Below are positions 1 through 7,238 of a DNA stretch of 12,672 bases, piece by piece. The stretch spans positions 1 through 12,672 of the forward strand of contig DATIPA010000045.1 in NCBI GenBank assembly GCA_035472475.1, in the 5' to 3' direction. The notes under the pieces are model-generated. The model searched no databases, was not told the DNA's origin, and saw only the letters and a list, made by a program, of their open reading frames with translations. This DNA comes from JAFAXD01 sp035472475. Its GTDB lineage: Bacteria; Pseudomonadota; Alphaproteobacteria; Rhizobiales; Xanthobacteraceae. Position numbers and translations under genes: made by a program. Positions within the stretch are counted from its first letter, which is position 1; every line of letters begins with the position of its first letter.

Positions 1-83
1 GCCTGATGGCACTTGTGCAGAGTCGGGCTTGGGGCTTGCTTGGCGTTGACGGGGCAACCGCAGGAAGCAAGGGCGTACCGCGG

Positions 84-2558
84 ATGGGAATGATGGGTGG
101 GGTGTTCCGGGGACTGAGCTTTGGGGGCTTGGTCCTCGCAAGTCTGTGGTTCGGGTTGCCCGCCGGGCCCTTCGGCGTGCAAACGGCTGCCTATGCGCAA
201 TCGGCCTCCCAGATCGCGGTCGAAGGCAATCGGCGGGTCGAAGCCGACACTATCCGATCGTATTTTCACAGCCCGCTGACCCCGCAGAGCATCGATGCGG
301 GTCTCAAGGCGCTGTACGCCACCAACCTGTTCCAGGATGTGAGGATCAGCCAGGCCGGCGGCCGCCTGGTCGTGACCGTGATCGAGAACCCCGTCATCAA
401 CAAGGTTGCTTTCGAAGGCAATCACAAGGCCAAGGACGAGCAGCTCGCTGAAGAAGTCCAATCGAAGCCGCGCGGGACCTTCTCGCGCGCTGTGGTGCAA
501 TCGGACGTGCAGCGCATCGTCGACGTCTATCAGCACAGCGGACGCTACGACGTCCGGGTCGAGCCCAAGGTCATCGAATTGCCTAACAACCGCGTCGACC
601 TCATCTTCGAGATCAACGAGGGCGGCAAGACCGGCGTCAACAAGATCACCTTCATCGGTAACCGCTCATACAGCGATTGGCGCCTCAAGGACGTGATCAA
701 GAGCGGCGAGAGCAATTGGCTGAGCTGGATCAAGAGCAACGACAACTTCGATCCGGATCGGGTCGAAGCCGACCGCGATCTGCTGCGCCGGTTCTATTTG
801 AAGAACGGCTTTGCCGACGTTCGCATCGTTTCGGCGCTTACCGAATACGACCCGGTCGCCAAAGGCTTCAACATTACGTTCACGATCGAGGAGGGGTCGC
901 GCTACAAGGTTGCCTCGATCAACATCGTATCCAACGTCGCGGCTGTGAACGCCGACGCATTGCGTCCGCGGCTGCGGCTCGGGCCCGGCGACATTTACAA
1001 CGCCGACGCGGTCGAGAAATCCGTTGAGGACATCACCATCGAAATCGCCAGGCGCGGCTATCCGTTCGCGATCGTGCGCCCGCGCGGCGACCGCGATTTT
1101 CAGTCGCACACCGTCAGCATCGTGCTGGTGGTCGAGGAAGGTCCGCGCGCCTATGTCGAGCGCATCAATATTCGCGGCAACACGCGCACGCGCGACTATG
1201 TGATCCGGCGCGAGTTCGATCTCGTCGAAGGCGACGCCTACAACCGTGCCCTGGTGGACCGCGGGGAAAAGCGCCTGAAGAACCTCAACTTCTTCAAGAC
1301 CGTCAAGGTGACGACGGAACCGGGCTCGGCTCCCGATCGCGTCATCATCAATGTCGATGTCGAGGAGCAATCCACTGGTGAATTCTCGTTCTCGGGCGGT
1401 TACTCCACCTCCGATGGCCTGCTCGGCGAGGTCAGCGTCGGCGAACGCAACCTGCTCGGCCGCGGCCAGGCGGTGAGGGCGGCGCTCCAGTATGGCCAGC
1501 GCGCGCAGGGCGCCGAGGTCTCGTGGGTTGAACCGTATCTGTTCGACACCCGGCTGGCGTTCGGCGTGGACCTGTTCGACAAGCGCACCAACGCCTCGCA
1601 GTTTCAGTCCTATCAGTCGAATATTTACGGCGGCAATTTGCGCTTCGGAATTCCGTTGACCGACAATCTGACCGGACAGGTGCGGTACTCGCCCTATTGG
1701 CAGCATATTACTCTGCCGCAATCGCTGCAGAACTGTAACAACGTCAATCCGGATTTCGTGAACACGTTCCCGACCCCGGCGGCTTTCAACACGAACCCCG
1801 CCATTCTTGCGGCGTTCCTAGCTGCCGGTGCTCCGGCGCAGTACAGCTGCTATCAGGACGGCGAAGCGGCACTGCCGATCAAGATGGAGCTTGCTCAGGG
1901 CACGACATTTATTTCGATGGTTGGCTACGGCCTGACCTACAACGCGCTTGACAACAACCGCAGCCCCACCAGCGGCCTGCTGATCACCGCCAACCAGGAC
2001 GTCGCGGGTATCGGCGGCGACGTCAATTTCATCAAGACCACGGTGGACGGGCGTCTTTACAGCGAAGTGTACCCGGACATCATCGGGACCCTGCGACTGC
2101 AAGGCGGTTACATGACCGGGTGGGACGGCCAGTTCGTGCGCGTGCTCGACGCCTTCCAGGGCGGTCCCAACCTGGTCCGCGGGTTCGCGCCCGCCGGATT
2201 TGGTCCGCGCGATCTCACGCCCGGCACCAACAACGACGCCCTCGGCGGCACGCAGTACTGGGCGGCATCGCTCGAGTTCCAGACGCCGCTGTTCCTGGCG
2301 CCCAAGGACTTCGGGATGCGGCTCGCAACCTATGCTGACGCCGGCATGCTGTGGGGCTTCAACGCACCGACATTCTGGAACCAGACCGGCGAGTCGATGG
2401 TTGTTGCCGACGACCTCAGAATCCGTTCGTCGGTCGGCGTCGGCCTGCTCTGGGATTCGCCACTCGGTCCGTTGCGCTTCGACCTGGCCTACGCGCTGAC
2501 CCGGGAACCCTACGATCACACGCAGATCTTCCGCTTCGGCGGTGGCAGCAAGTTCTGA
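84..2558 (+). CDS. bamA: BamA, outer membrane protein assembly factor
   Basis: Central subunit of the BAM complex, which folds beta-barrel proteins into the outer membrane. From ATG 84 the protein has 824 residues. A hydrophobic signal peptide ends near residue 38 (AYA|QSA). Five POTRA domains follow, each with a recognisable 'hxGN' strand: about 42 (VEGNRRVEADTI), 111 (FEGNHKAK), 190 (FIGNRSYSDW), 278 (INIVSN) and 362 (IRGNTRTRDYVIRREF). The barrel begins near 432. It carries the loop-6 VRGF motif at 698-701 and ends in a C-terminal Phe, as BAM barrels do. The frame is open upstream to ATG 6, but the 26 extra residues do not resemble a signal peptide, and AAGGG at 69-73 is well placed for ATG 84. 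ATG 90 or 93 are also possible. It is the first gene in the window of a bamA-lpxD-fabZ-lpxA-lpxI-lpxB operon. Family assignment is secure; the exact start is not. Confidence 0.95.
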   Translation: MGMMGGVFRGLSFGGLVLASLWFGLPAGPFGVQTAAYAQSASQIAVEGNRRVEADTIRSYFHSPLTPQSIDAGLKALYATNLFQDVRISQAGGRLVVTVIENPVINKVAFEGNHKAKDEQLAEEVQSKPRGTFSRAVVQSDVQRIVDVYQHSGRYDVRVEPKVIELPNNRVDLIFEINEGGKTGVNKITFIGNRSYSDWRLKDVIKSGESNWLSWIKSNDNFDPDRVEADRDLLRRFYLKNGFADVRIVSALTEYDPVAKGFNITFTIEEGSRYKVASINIVSNVAAVNADALRPRLRLGPGDIYNADAVEKSVEDITIEIARRGYPFAIVRPRGDRDFQSHTVSIVLVVEEGPRAYVERINIRGNTRTRDYVIRREFDLVEGDAYNRALVDRGEKRLKNLNFFKTVKVTTEPGSAPDRVIINVDVEEQSTGEFSFSGGYSTSDGLLGEVSVGERNLLGRGQAVRAALQYGQRAQGAEVSWVEPYLFDTRLAFGVDLFDKRTNASQFQSYQSNIYGGNLRFGIPLTDNLTGQVRYSPYWQHITLPQSLQNCNNVNPDFVNTFPTPAAFNTNPAILAAFLAAGAPAQYSCYQDGEAALPIKMELAQGTTFISMVGYGLTYNALDNNRSPTSGLLITANQDVAGIGGDVNFIKTTVDGRLYSEVYPDIIGTLRLQGGYMTGWDGQFVRVLDAFQGGPNLVRGFAPAGFGPRDLTPGTNNDALGGTQYWAASLEFQTPLFLAPKDFGMRLATYADAGMLWGFNAPTFWNQTGESMVVADDLRIRSSVGVGLLWDSPLGPLRFDLAYALTREPYDHTQIFRFGGGSKF

Positions 2559-2644
2559 CGCCGATGGATCAGGCGCCGATGGCGGCTTGACCGGGCGAGT
2601 AGAACGCGCTTCCCCTAGCGCCCCGAACCGGAAGTTCGCCGCGC

Positions 2645-3712
2645 ATGACCGGACCCTCGTTTTCACCCAAGGCCGCGCCGCTCTCGCTCAACGAGGTCGC
2701 AGCGCTGACCGGCGCGACGCTCGTCGCGACGGCGTGCGGCGATTCGCTGATCGGCAACATTGCCGCGCTTGATCGCGCTGGGCCCGGCGATCTGACCTTC
2801 ATTGACGGTGTCGGATACGCCGACCAGCTTCGTCGGACCCGGGCCAGTGCCTGCCTGACGAGCACGCGGTTCGAGAAGCAGGTGCCCGCCGGCGTTGCTG
2901 TCCTGCGTTCGCGCGAGCCCTACCGGGCGTTCGTAACCGTTGCGCGCAAGTTGTTTCCGGACGCACTGCGGCCCCCGCCGCTGTTCGGCGCAAACGCGGT
3001 ATCGCCGCAGGCGCATGTACACGCAACCGCACGCCTCGAGACGGGAGTGACCATCGATCCCGGCGCCGTCATTGGACCCGACGCCGAGATCGGATCCGGA
3101 ACACGGATCGCGCCCAACGTGGTTGTGGGGCCGGGCGTTCGCATCGGACGCGACTGCAACATCGCGGCTGGGACGTCGATCACGCATGCGTTGGTCGGGG
3201 ACCGGGTGATCATCCATCCGGGCTGTCGCATCGGCCAGGACGGGTTCGGTTTTTTGATGGGGGCAGCCGGTCACCTGAAGGTTCCGCAGGTCGGGCGCGT
3301 GATCATTCAGGACGACGTCGAGATCGGCGCCGGTACCACCATTGACCGCGGGGCGATCCGCGACACCATGATCGGCGAAGGTACCAAGATCGACAATCTC
3401 GTTCAGATTGGCCACAATGTGGTGATTGGACGGCACTGTGTGCTGGTTGCTCAGACCGGGATTTCCGGGAGCTCAACGCTGGAGGACTTCGTCGTCCTGG
3501 GCGCACGCGTCGGCGTAGCCAATCACGTGACCATCGGCGAGGGCGCCCAGATCGCAGCCATCAGCATCGTGGGAGGCGACGTGCCGCCTGGTGCGCGGTG
3601 GGGCGGAACTCCGGCCAAGCCGGTCAAGGTCTGGTTGCGAGAGATGAAGATGCTCGAACGTATGGCCAAGCGTCGTCGCGTGGCGGACGACGAAGCGGAC
3701 GATCAGGACTAA
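2645..3712 (+). CDS. lpxD: LpxD, UDP-3-O-(3-hydroxyacyl)glucosamine N-acyltransferase
   Basis: Third step of lipid A synthesis in the cytoplasm: it transfers a 3-hydroxyacyl chain from ACP to the 2-amino group of UDP-3-O-acyl-glucosamine. The protein has 355 residues, close to the usual length. The N-terminal uridine-binding domain covers about 1-110 (GDLTFID near 48, then RASACL near 66). A left-handed beta-helix of hexapeptide repeats runs from about 118 to 315. The IGQDGFGF motif is at 196-203 and GTTIDRGAI at 230-238. His257 in NLVQIGHNVVIG matches the family's catalytic histidine (His239 in E. coli). A charged helical tail (MLERMAKRRR) closes the protein, as in other LpxDs. The start is ATG 2645, with GGAAG about 11 nt upstream. 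It lies 86 nt after bamA and 5 nt before fabZ, so co-transcription is likely. The assignment is firm. Confidence 0.96.
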   Translation: MTGPSFSPKAAPLSLNEVAALTGATLVATACGDSLIGNIAALDRAGPGDLTFIDGVGYADQLRRTRASACLTSTRFEKQVPAGVAVLRSREPYRAFVTVARKLFPDALRPPPLFGANAVSPQAHVHATARLETGVTIDPGAVIGPDAEIGSGTRIAPNVVVGPGVRIGRDCNIAAGTSITHALVGDRVIIHPGCRIGQDGFGFLMGAAGHLKVPQVGRVIIQDDVEIGAGTTIDRGAIRDTMIGEGTKIDNLVQIGHNVVIGRHCVLVAQTGISGSSTLEDFVVLGARVGVANHVTIGEGAQIAAISIVGGDVPPGARWGGTPAKPVKVWLREMKMLERMAKRRRVADDEADDQD

Positions 3713-3717
3713 TCGGC

Positions 3718-4179
3718 ATGAATGATACGGTTCTGACGCTCGAGGCCATCGACATCGCCGAGATTTTGAAGTTGTTGCCGCATCGGTATCCGTTCCTGAT
3801 GGTGGATCGGATCGTCGATTTGCGCAGCGACGAGTCCGCCATCGGCATCAAGAACGTGACGGTCAACGAGCCGCAGTTTCTCGGCCATTTCCCCCACAAC
3901 CCGGTGTTTCCGGGAGTGTTGCTGATCGAAGGCATGGCGCAGACCGCGGGCGTGCTTTGCCTGAAGTCCATGGGCGCGACCGAGAAGCCGCAGCTCGTCT
4001 ACTTTCTCACGATCGACAAAGCTCGCTTCCGCAAGCCTGTTGTGCCGGGGGACACGGTCGAATACCACATGACCAAGATCAACCGGCGAAAGATGATGTG
4101 GTGGTTCCGCGGCGAAGCCAAGGTCGCGGGCGAGCTCGTCGCCGAAGCGGAAGTCGGCGCCATCATCGCGGACAGGTGA
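3718..4179 (+). CDS. fabZ: FabZ, 3-hydroxyacyl-[ACP] dehydratase
   Basis: Hot-dog fold dehydratase of type II fatty acid synthesis. It converts 3-hydroxyacyl-ACP to trans-2-enoyl-ACP and so competes with LpxA and LpxD for 3-hydroxyacyl-ACP. The protein has 153 residues, typical for FabZ. The N-terminal PHRYPFLMVDRI signature is at 21-32. The catalytic pair is His57 in FLGHFPHNPVFPG and Glu71 in LLIEGMAQ. The frame is open 40 codons further upstream to 3598, but that stretch lies inside lpxD. ATG 3718 comes 5 nt after the lpxD stop and gives the standard N-terminus, so it was chosen. The lpxA start lies 1 nt beyond the fabZ stop, which suggests translational coupling. The family is certain. 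Confidence 0.97.
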   Translation: MNDTVLTLEAIDIAEILKLLPHRYPFLMVDRIVDLRSDESAIGIKNVTVNEPQFLGHFPHNPVFPGVLLIEGMAQTAGVLCLKSMGATEKPQLVYFLTIDKARFRKPVVPGDTVEYHMTKINRRKMMWWFRGEAKVAGELVAEAEVGAIIADR

Positions 4180-4180
4180 G

Positions 4181-4987
4181 ATGACAACGGTGGACCCCAC
4201 CGCGCGCGTCGCCAGCGGCGCGGCGCTGGGCAAGGATGTGTTCGTCGGGCCCTATTGCGTCATCGGACCGCACGTAGTGATCGGCGACGGCGTGCGCCTC
4301 GTCGCCCACGTCCATGTCACCGGTCACACCAGCATTGGTGCGCGCACGGTGATCTATCCGTTCGCCTCGCTCGGAACGCCACCGCAGTCGATCAAATACA
4401 GAGGCGGTCCGACGCGGCTTGTTATCGGCAGCGATTGCGATATTCGCGAAAACGTAACGATGAATATCGGAACCGAGGAGGACCGTGGCGTCACCGAAGT
4501 CGGAAACCGCTGTTTCTTCATGGTGGGCTCGCATGTTGCGCACGATTGCCAGGTCGGCGACGCGGTGACGTTCGCCAACAATGTCGTCCTCGGAGGTCAT
4601 GTCAGCGTCGGTGACAGCGTGGTGTTCGGCGGCCAGGCCGCGGTTCGCCAGTTCGTCCGGATCGGCGAAGGCGCCATGATTGTCGGGCTGAGCGGCGTGC
4701 GCGCCGACGTCATTCCATGGGGCCTGGCGCAAGGGCCGCTTGCCGATTTGATCGGACTCAATGTCGTCGGGTTGCGCCGGCGCGAATTTCCAAAAGCGGA
4801 TATTCATCAGCTGAGGCAGGCCTATCAGGCAATGTTCTTCGGCAGCGGGACCTTCCGCGAGCGCTTCACCGAGGTCGCAAAGGCGATGGGCGATCAGCCG
4901 CTGGTCGCACGGGTCGTCGCGTTCGTGCGCGCGGGCACGCGCCCGCTCACGATGGCGGTGCATCGCGCGGATGCTGAAACGCCATGA
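4181..4987 (+). CDS. lpxA: LpxA, UDP-N-acetylglucosamine acyltransferase
   Basis: First step of lipid A synthesis: 3-O-acylation of UDP-GlcNAc from 3-hydroxyacyl-ACP. The protein has 268 residues. A left-handed beta-helix covers about 1-190 with many (I/V)GxxxxI hexapeptides, followed by an alpha-helical C-terminus (GLRRREFPKADIHQLRQAY). Compared with E. coli LpxA (offset of 4, aligned from memory), Lys72, His118, His121 in HVAHDC (catalytic, E. coli His125) and His140 are kept. Gly169 sits at the acyl-chain 'ruler' position, which would suit a long chain such as C14. One oddity is Arg156 in AAVRQF, where E. coli and most relatives have His160. The gene starts 1 nt after fabZ and overlaps lpxI by ATGA. 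The family assignment is secure; the chain length is inference. Confidence 0.96.
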   Translation: MTTVDPTARVASGAALGKDVFVGPYCVIGPHVVIGDGVRLVAHVHVTGHTSIGARTVIYPFASLGTPPQSIKYRGGPTRLVIGSDCDIRENVTMNIGTEEDRGVTEVGNRCFFMVGSHVAHDCQVGDAVTFANNVVLGGHVSVGDSVVFGGQAAVRQFVRIGEGAMIVGLSGVRADVIPWGLAQGPLADLIGLNVVGLRRREFPKADIHQLRQAYQAMFFGSGTFRERFTEVAKAMGDQPLVARVVAFVRAGTRPLTMAVHRADAETP

Positions 4988-5895
4988 GCCTCGGACAAAC
5001 ACAGGTGAACTCGGCCGCGGTTACGGGTCCTGCGGAGGTGAAAGCCGCAGGCCCGGTGGCCGTCGTCTGCGGTGGGGGCAGTTTGCCGGCGACCGTCGCC
5101 GATGCGCTGATTGCACAGGGGCGCGGGGTTGTGATGTTCCCGCTTTACGGCTGGGCCGACCCTGCAGAGGTTGCGCGCTTCCGCCATCATTGGATCCACA
5201 TCGGTCAGCTTGGGCGCTTTTCGCGGCTGGCGCGCGGTGAGGGGTGCCGCGACCTGGTTATGATTGGAACGCTGGTGCGCCCGACGGTCAGGCAACTCCG
5301 GCTCGATTTCGAAACGCTGCGGGTCATGCCCCGCATCATCCGCGCCTACCGCGGCGGCGACGACCATCTGCTGACAGGCGTCGGGCGCATTATCGAAGAC
5401 TACGGATTCCGACTGGTCGGCGCGCATGAGGTCGCCCCGCAGATCCTCGCGCCGCTCGGCCACGTCGGACGCTGCGCGCCGACGCCGCGGGATGCGGCGG
5501 ATATCGCGCGCGCTCTGTCGCTGCTGGCGGCAATCGGGCCGTTCGACGTCGGTCAGGCCGCCGTCGTCGCCGACGGTCGCGTGCTTGCGGTCGAGGCGGC
5601 CGAAGGCACCGACCATATGCTGGCGCATCTCGTCGAAATGCGGCGCGGCGGCCGCATACGATCCCCCGCCGGCACCGGCGTCCTGGTGAAGGCGCCCAAG
5701 CCCAGTCAGGATCGCCGCTTCGATCTGCCAACCATTGGGCCGTCGACCGTCCAGCGCGTTGCAGACGCTGGTCTCGCCGGCCTCGCGGTGGTCGCAGGCG
5801 GAGTCATTATTGCGGAGCCGGCCCGCGTGATGACGCTCGCCGACAAGGCCAATATCTTCGTCGCAGGAGTGCGCGACGGCGGGCCCGCGTCGTGA
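4984..5895 (+). CDS. lpxI: LpxI, UDP-2,3-diacylglucosamine diphosphatase
   Basis: Hydrolyses UDP-2,3-diacylglucosamine to lipid X plus UMP. LpxI (old name DUF1009) replaces LpxH in alphaproteobacteria and is unrelated to it. The protein has 303 residues, about 20 longer at the N-terminus than typical members. The N-terminal domain begins at VAVVCGGGSLP (25-35) and includes the IGTLVRPTVRQLRLD region (94-108). The C-terminal catalytic domain contains VLAVEAAEGTDHML (200-213), LVKAPKPSQDRRFDLPTIG (234-252) and GGVIIAEP (272-279). The FDLPTIGPSTV stretch holds the acidic residue expected in the active site. The start ATG overlaps the lpxA stop (ATGA), and the 3' end overlaps the lpxB GTG. A position between lpxA and lpxB is the normal alphaproteobacterial arrangement. 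Confidence 0.95.
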   Translation: MSLGQTQVNSAAVTGPAEVKAAGPVAVVCGGGSLPATVADALIAQGRGVVMFPLYGWADPAEVARFRHHWIHIGQLGRFSRLARGEGCRDLVMIGTLVRPTVRQLRLDFETLRVMPRIIRAYRGGDDHLLTGVGRIIEDYGFRLVGAHEVAPQILAPLGHVGRCAPTPRDAADIARALSLLAAIGPFDVGQAAVVADGRVLAVEAAEGTDHMLAHLVEMRRGGRIRSPAGTGVLVKAPKPSQDRRFDLPTIGPSTVQRVADAGLAGLAVVAGGVIIAEPARVMTLADKANIFVAGVRDGGPAS

Positions 5896-7070
5896 ATGCC
5901 CCGGTGCCGGCGCGGCCGCTGCGGATTTTCCTGGTGGCGTGCGAGGAATCCGGCGACCGCCTCGGCGCCGGCCTCATGCAGGCGCTCGCGCGATCGGCCG
6001 GACGGCCGATCGAATTCACCGGCATCGGCGGTCGCCACATGGCCGAGCAGGGCCTCGTCAGCCTGTTTCCGGTCGATCAGCTTGCGATCGTCGGGTTCAA
6101 CGCCGTGTTCGCACGGCTGCCGATGCTGCTACGCCGCATCCGGGAGACCGCGCACGCGGTGCTCGCGCAGCGTCCCGATATTCTGGTCATCATCGACAGC
6201 CCGGATTTCACTCACCGTGTGGCGCGACGCGTGCGCGCCGCCGCGCCGGAGATTCCGATCGTCGACTACGTGTCGCCGACTGTATGGGTCTGGCGGCCGG
6301 GTCGGGCACGCGCAATGCGGCGCTACGTCGATCACGTGCTGGCACTGCTTCCATTCGAGCCGCAAGTGCACCAGCGACTGGGCGGTCCACCCTGCACCTA
6401 CGTGGGTCATCCGCTGATCGAGAGCGCATCCGACCTGCGGCCCGACGCGGCCGAGCGCGCCCGCCGTGGTGCAACGCCTCCGGTCCTGCTGGTGCTGCCC
6501 GGAAGCCGAACCAGCGAGATCGCGCGTCACCTCGATCTGTTCGGGGCCGCGGTGCAGCTCATCGACGCCCGCTGCGGCCCGCTCGAACTCGTGCTGCCGA
6601 CCGTTCCGGCCGTTCTCGACAAGGTGGTGCAGGGCACCGCGCACTGGCCGATCCGGCCCAAGATCGTAATCGACACCGCCGACAAATGGCGGGCGTTCAG
6701 GATCGCGCGCGCTGCGCTTGCGGTGTCCGGCACGGTGACGCTGGAACTGGCGCTCGCCGGCGTGCCCAATGTCGTAGTCTATCGGGTTTCGTTGCTTGAG
6801 GAGGCGATTGGTCGCCTGTTCCTGCGCGGGTCAACGATCGTGCTGGCCAATCTCGTTCTCGGCGAGAAAGCCGTGCCCGAGCTCCTGCAGCATGACGCGA
6901 CCGCCGAGCAACTGGCGGCTGCCGTGACCCCGCTGCTCGGCACAACCCCGGAGCGGGCGCGGCAGGTCGATGCATTCGCGCGGCTCGACAGCATCATGGA
7001 GATCGGCAAGGCTCTCCCCAGCGCGCGCGCCGCGCACATCGTGCTTGAGACCCTAGTGCGGCGGATTTGA
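5892..7070 (+). CDS. lpxB: LpxB, lipid A disaccharide synthase
   Basis: Glycosyltransferase family 19, inner-leaflet membrane-associated. It joins UDP-2,3-diacylglucosamine and lipid X into the beta-1,6 disaccharide precursor of lipid A. The protein has 392 residues, normal length. Motifs are CEESGDRLGAGLM (17-29), GIGG (44-47), IDSPDFTHRVARRVR (101-115, including the presumed catalytic Asp102), YVSPTVWVWRPGRA (126-139), LPGSRTSEI (202-210), SGTVTLELALAGVP (279-292) and LANLVLGEKAVPELLQ (318-333). It starts at GTG 5892, overlapping the lpxI stop as GTGA. The gene's last codons (Leu-Val-Arg-Arg-Ile-stop) lie inside the left arm of a palindromic element at 7053-7130, so the natural C-terminus may have been altered when that element arrived. 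Function should be unaffected, because every conserved motif lies upstream. Confidence 0.96.
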   Translation: MNAPVPARPLRIFLVACEESGDRLGAGLMQALARSAGRPIEFTGIGGRHMAEQGLVSLFPVDQLAIVGFNAVFARLPMLLRRIRETAHAVLAQRPDILVIIDSPDFTHRVARRVRAAAPEIPIVDYVSPTVWVWRPGRARAMRRYVDHVLALLPFEPQVHQRLGGPPCTYVGHPLIESASDLRPDAAERARRGATPPVLLVLPGSRTSEIARHLDLFGAAVQLIDARCGPLELVLPTVPAVLDKVVQGTAHWPIRPKIVIDTADKWRAFRIARAALAVSGTVTLELALAGVPNVVVYRVSLLEEAIGRLFLRGSTIVLANLVLGEKAVPELLQHDATAEQLAAAVTPLLGTTPERARQVDAFARLDSIMEIGKALPSARAAHIVLETLVRRI

Positions 7071-7130
7071 CGTTCCTGCCAGCATCGCGGCGAGTCCTTC
7101 GTAGGAACGTCAAATCCAAAGCCACACTAG
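7053..7130. repeat. Palindromic element A (MITE-like), overlapping the lpxB 3' end
   Basis: Imperfect inverted repeat of 78 bp. The left arm is 7053-7077 and the right arm is 7103-7130. The core GGATTTGACGTTCCT (7063-7077) is matched perfectly by its reverse complement at 7103-7117. Outside the core, CTAGTGCGGC pairs with the reverse complement of the right end (CTAGTGTGGC), with one C/T difference. Three extra bases, read as TTT on the minus strand, sit between this block and the core in the right arm only. The loop is 25 nt (7078-7102). Both ends are CTAG. No T-run follows on the + strand, so it is a poor classical terminator, although the transcript could fold into a long stem after lpxB. 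See the findings for its partner, element B. Confidence 0.8.
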
Positions 7131-7143
7131 AATCATAAGGTTG

Positions 7144-7219
7144 CTAGTGTCCCTTTGCTTCCGACACTTGTAAAAGTGCCTGCCGCAAGGGAATACAAGC
7201 GTCGGAAGCGGGACACTAG
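7144..7219. repeat. Palindromic element B (MITE-like), upstream of the MetE-like gene
   Basis: Imperfect inverted repeat of 76 bp. The left arm is 7144-7170 and the right arm is 7196-7219. CTAGTGTCCC (7144-7153) is matched exactly by the reverse complement of GGGACACTAG (7210-7219). The inner block GCTTCCGAC(A/G)CTTG pairs with one mismatch. Three extra Ts (7154-7156) are present in the left arm only. The loop is 25 nt (7171-7195). Both ends are CTAG. The element ends 19 bp before the ATG of the downstream gene, so that gene's promoter lies within or beyond it, or it is read from upstream. The core sequence is unrelated to that of element A, but the layout is the same in mirror orientation. 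Confidence 0.8.
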
Positions 7220-7238
7220 CGCGCCGGAAAGCTCCGTC

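Noticed and set aside
666..1721. Long minus-strand open frame (351 codons) opposite bamA.
   Set aside because: It is antisense to a strongly conserved gene, has high-GC codon shadow composition and no recognisable domain or signal.
1818..2666. Minus-strand open frame of 282 codons opposite the bamA 3' end.
   Set aside because: It lies almost wholly within bamA in antisense, with no motif. It is a shadow frame of GC-rich DNA.
7155..7238. N-terminal extension of the MetE-like gene by 28 codons.
   Set aside because: The extension is encoded by palindromic element B and is not like the family's N-terminus. ATG 7239 has its own ribosome binding site.
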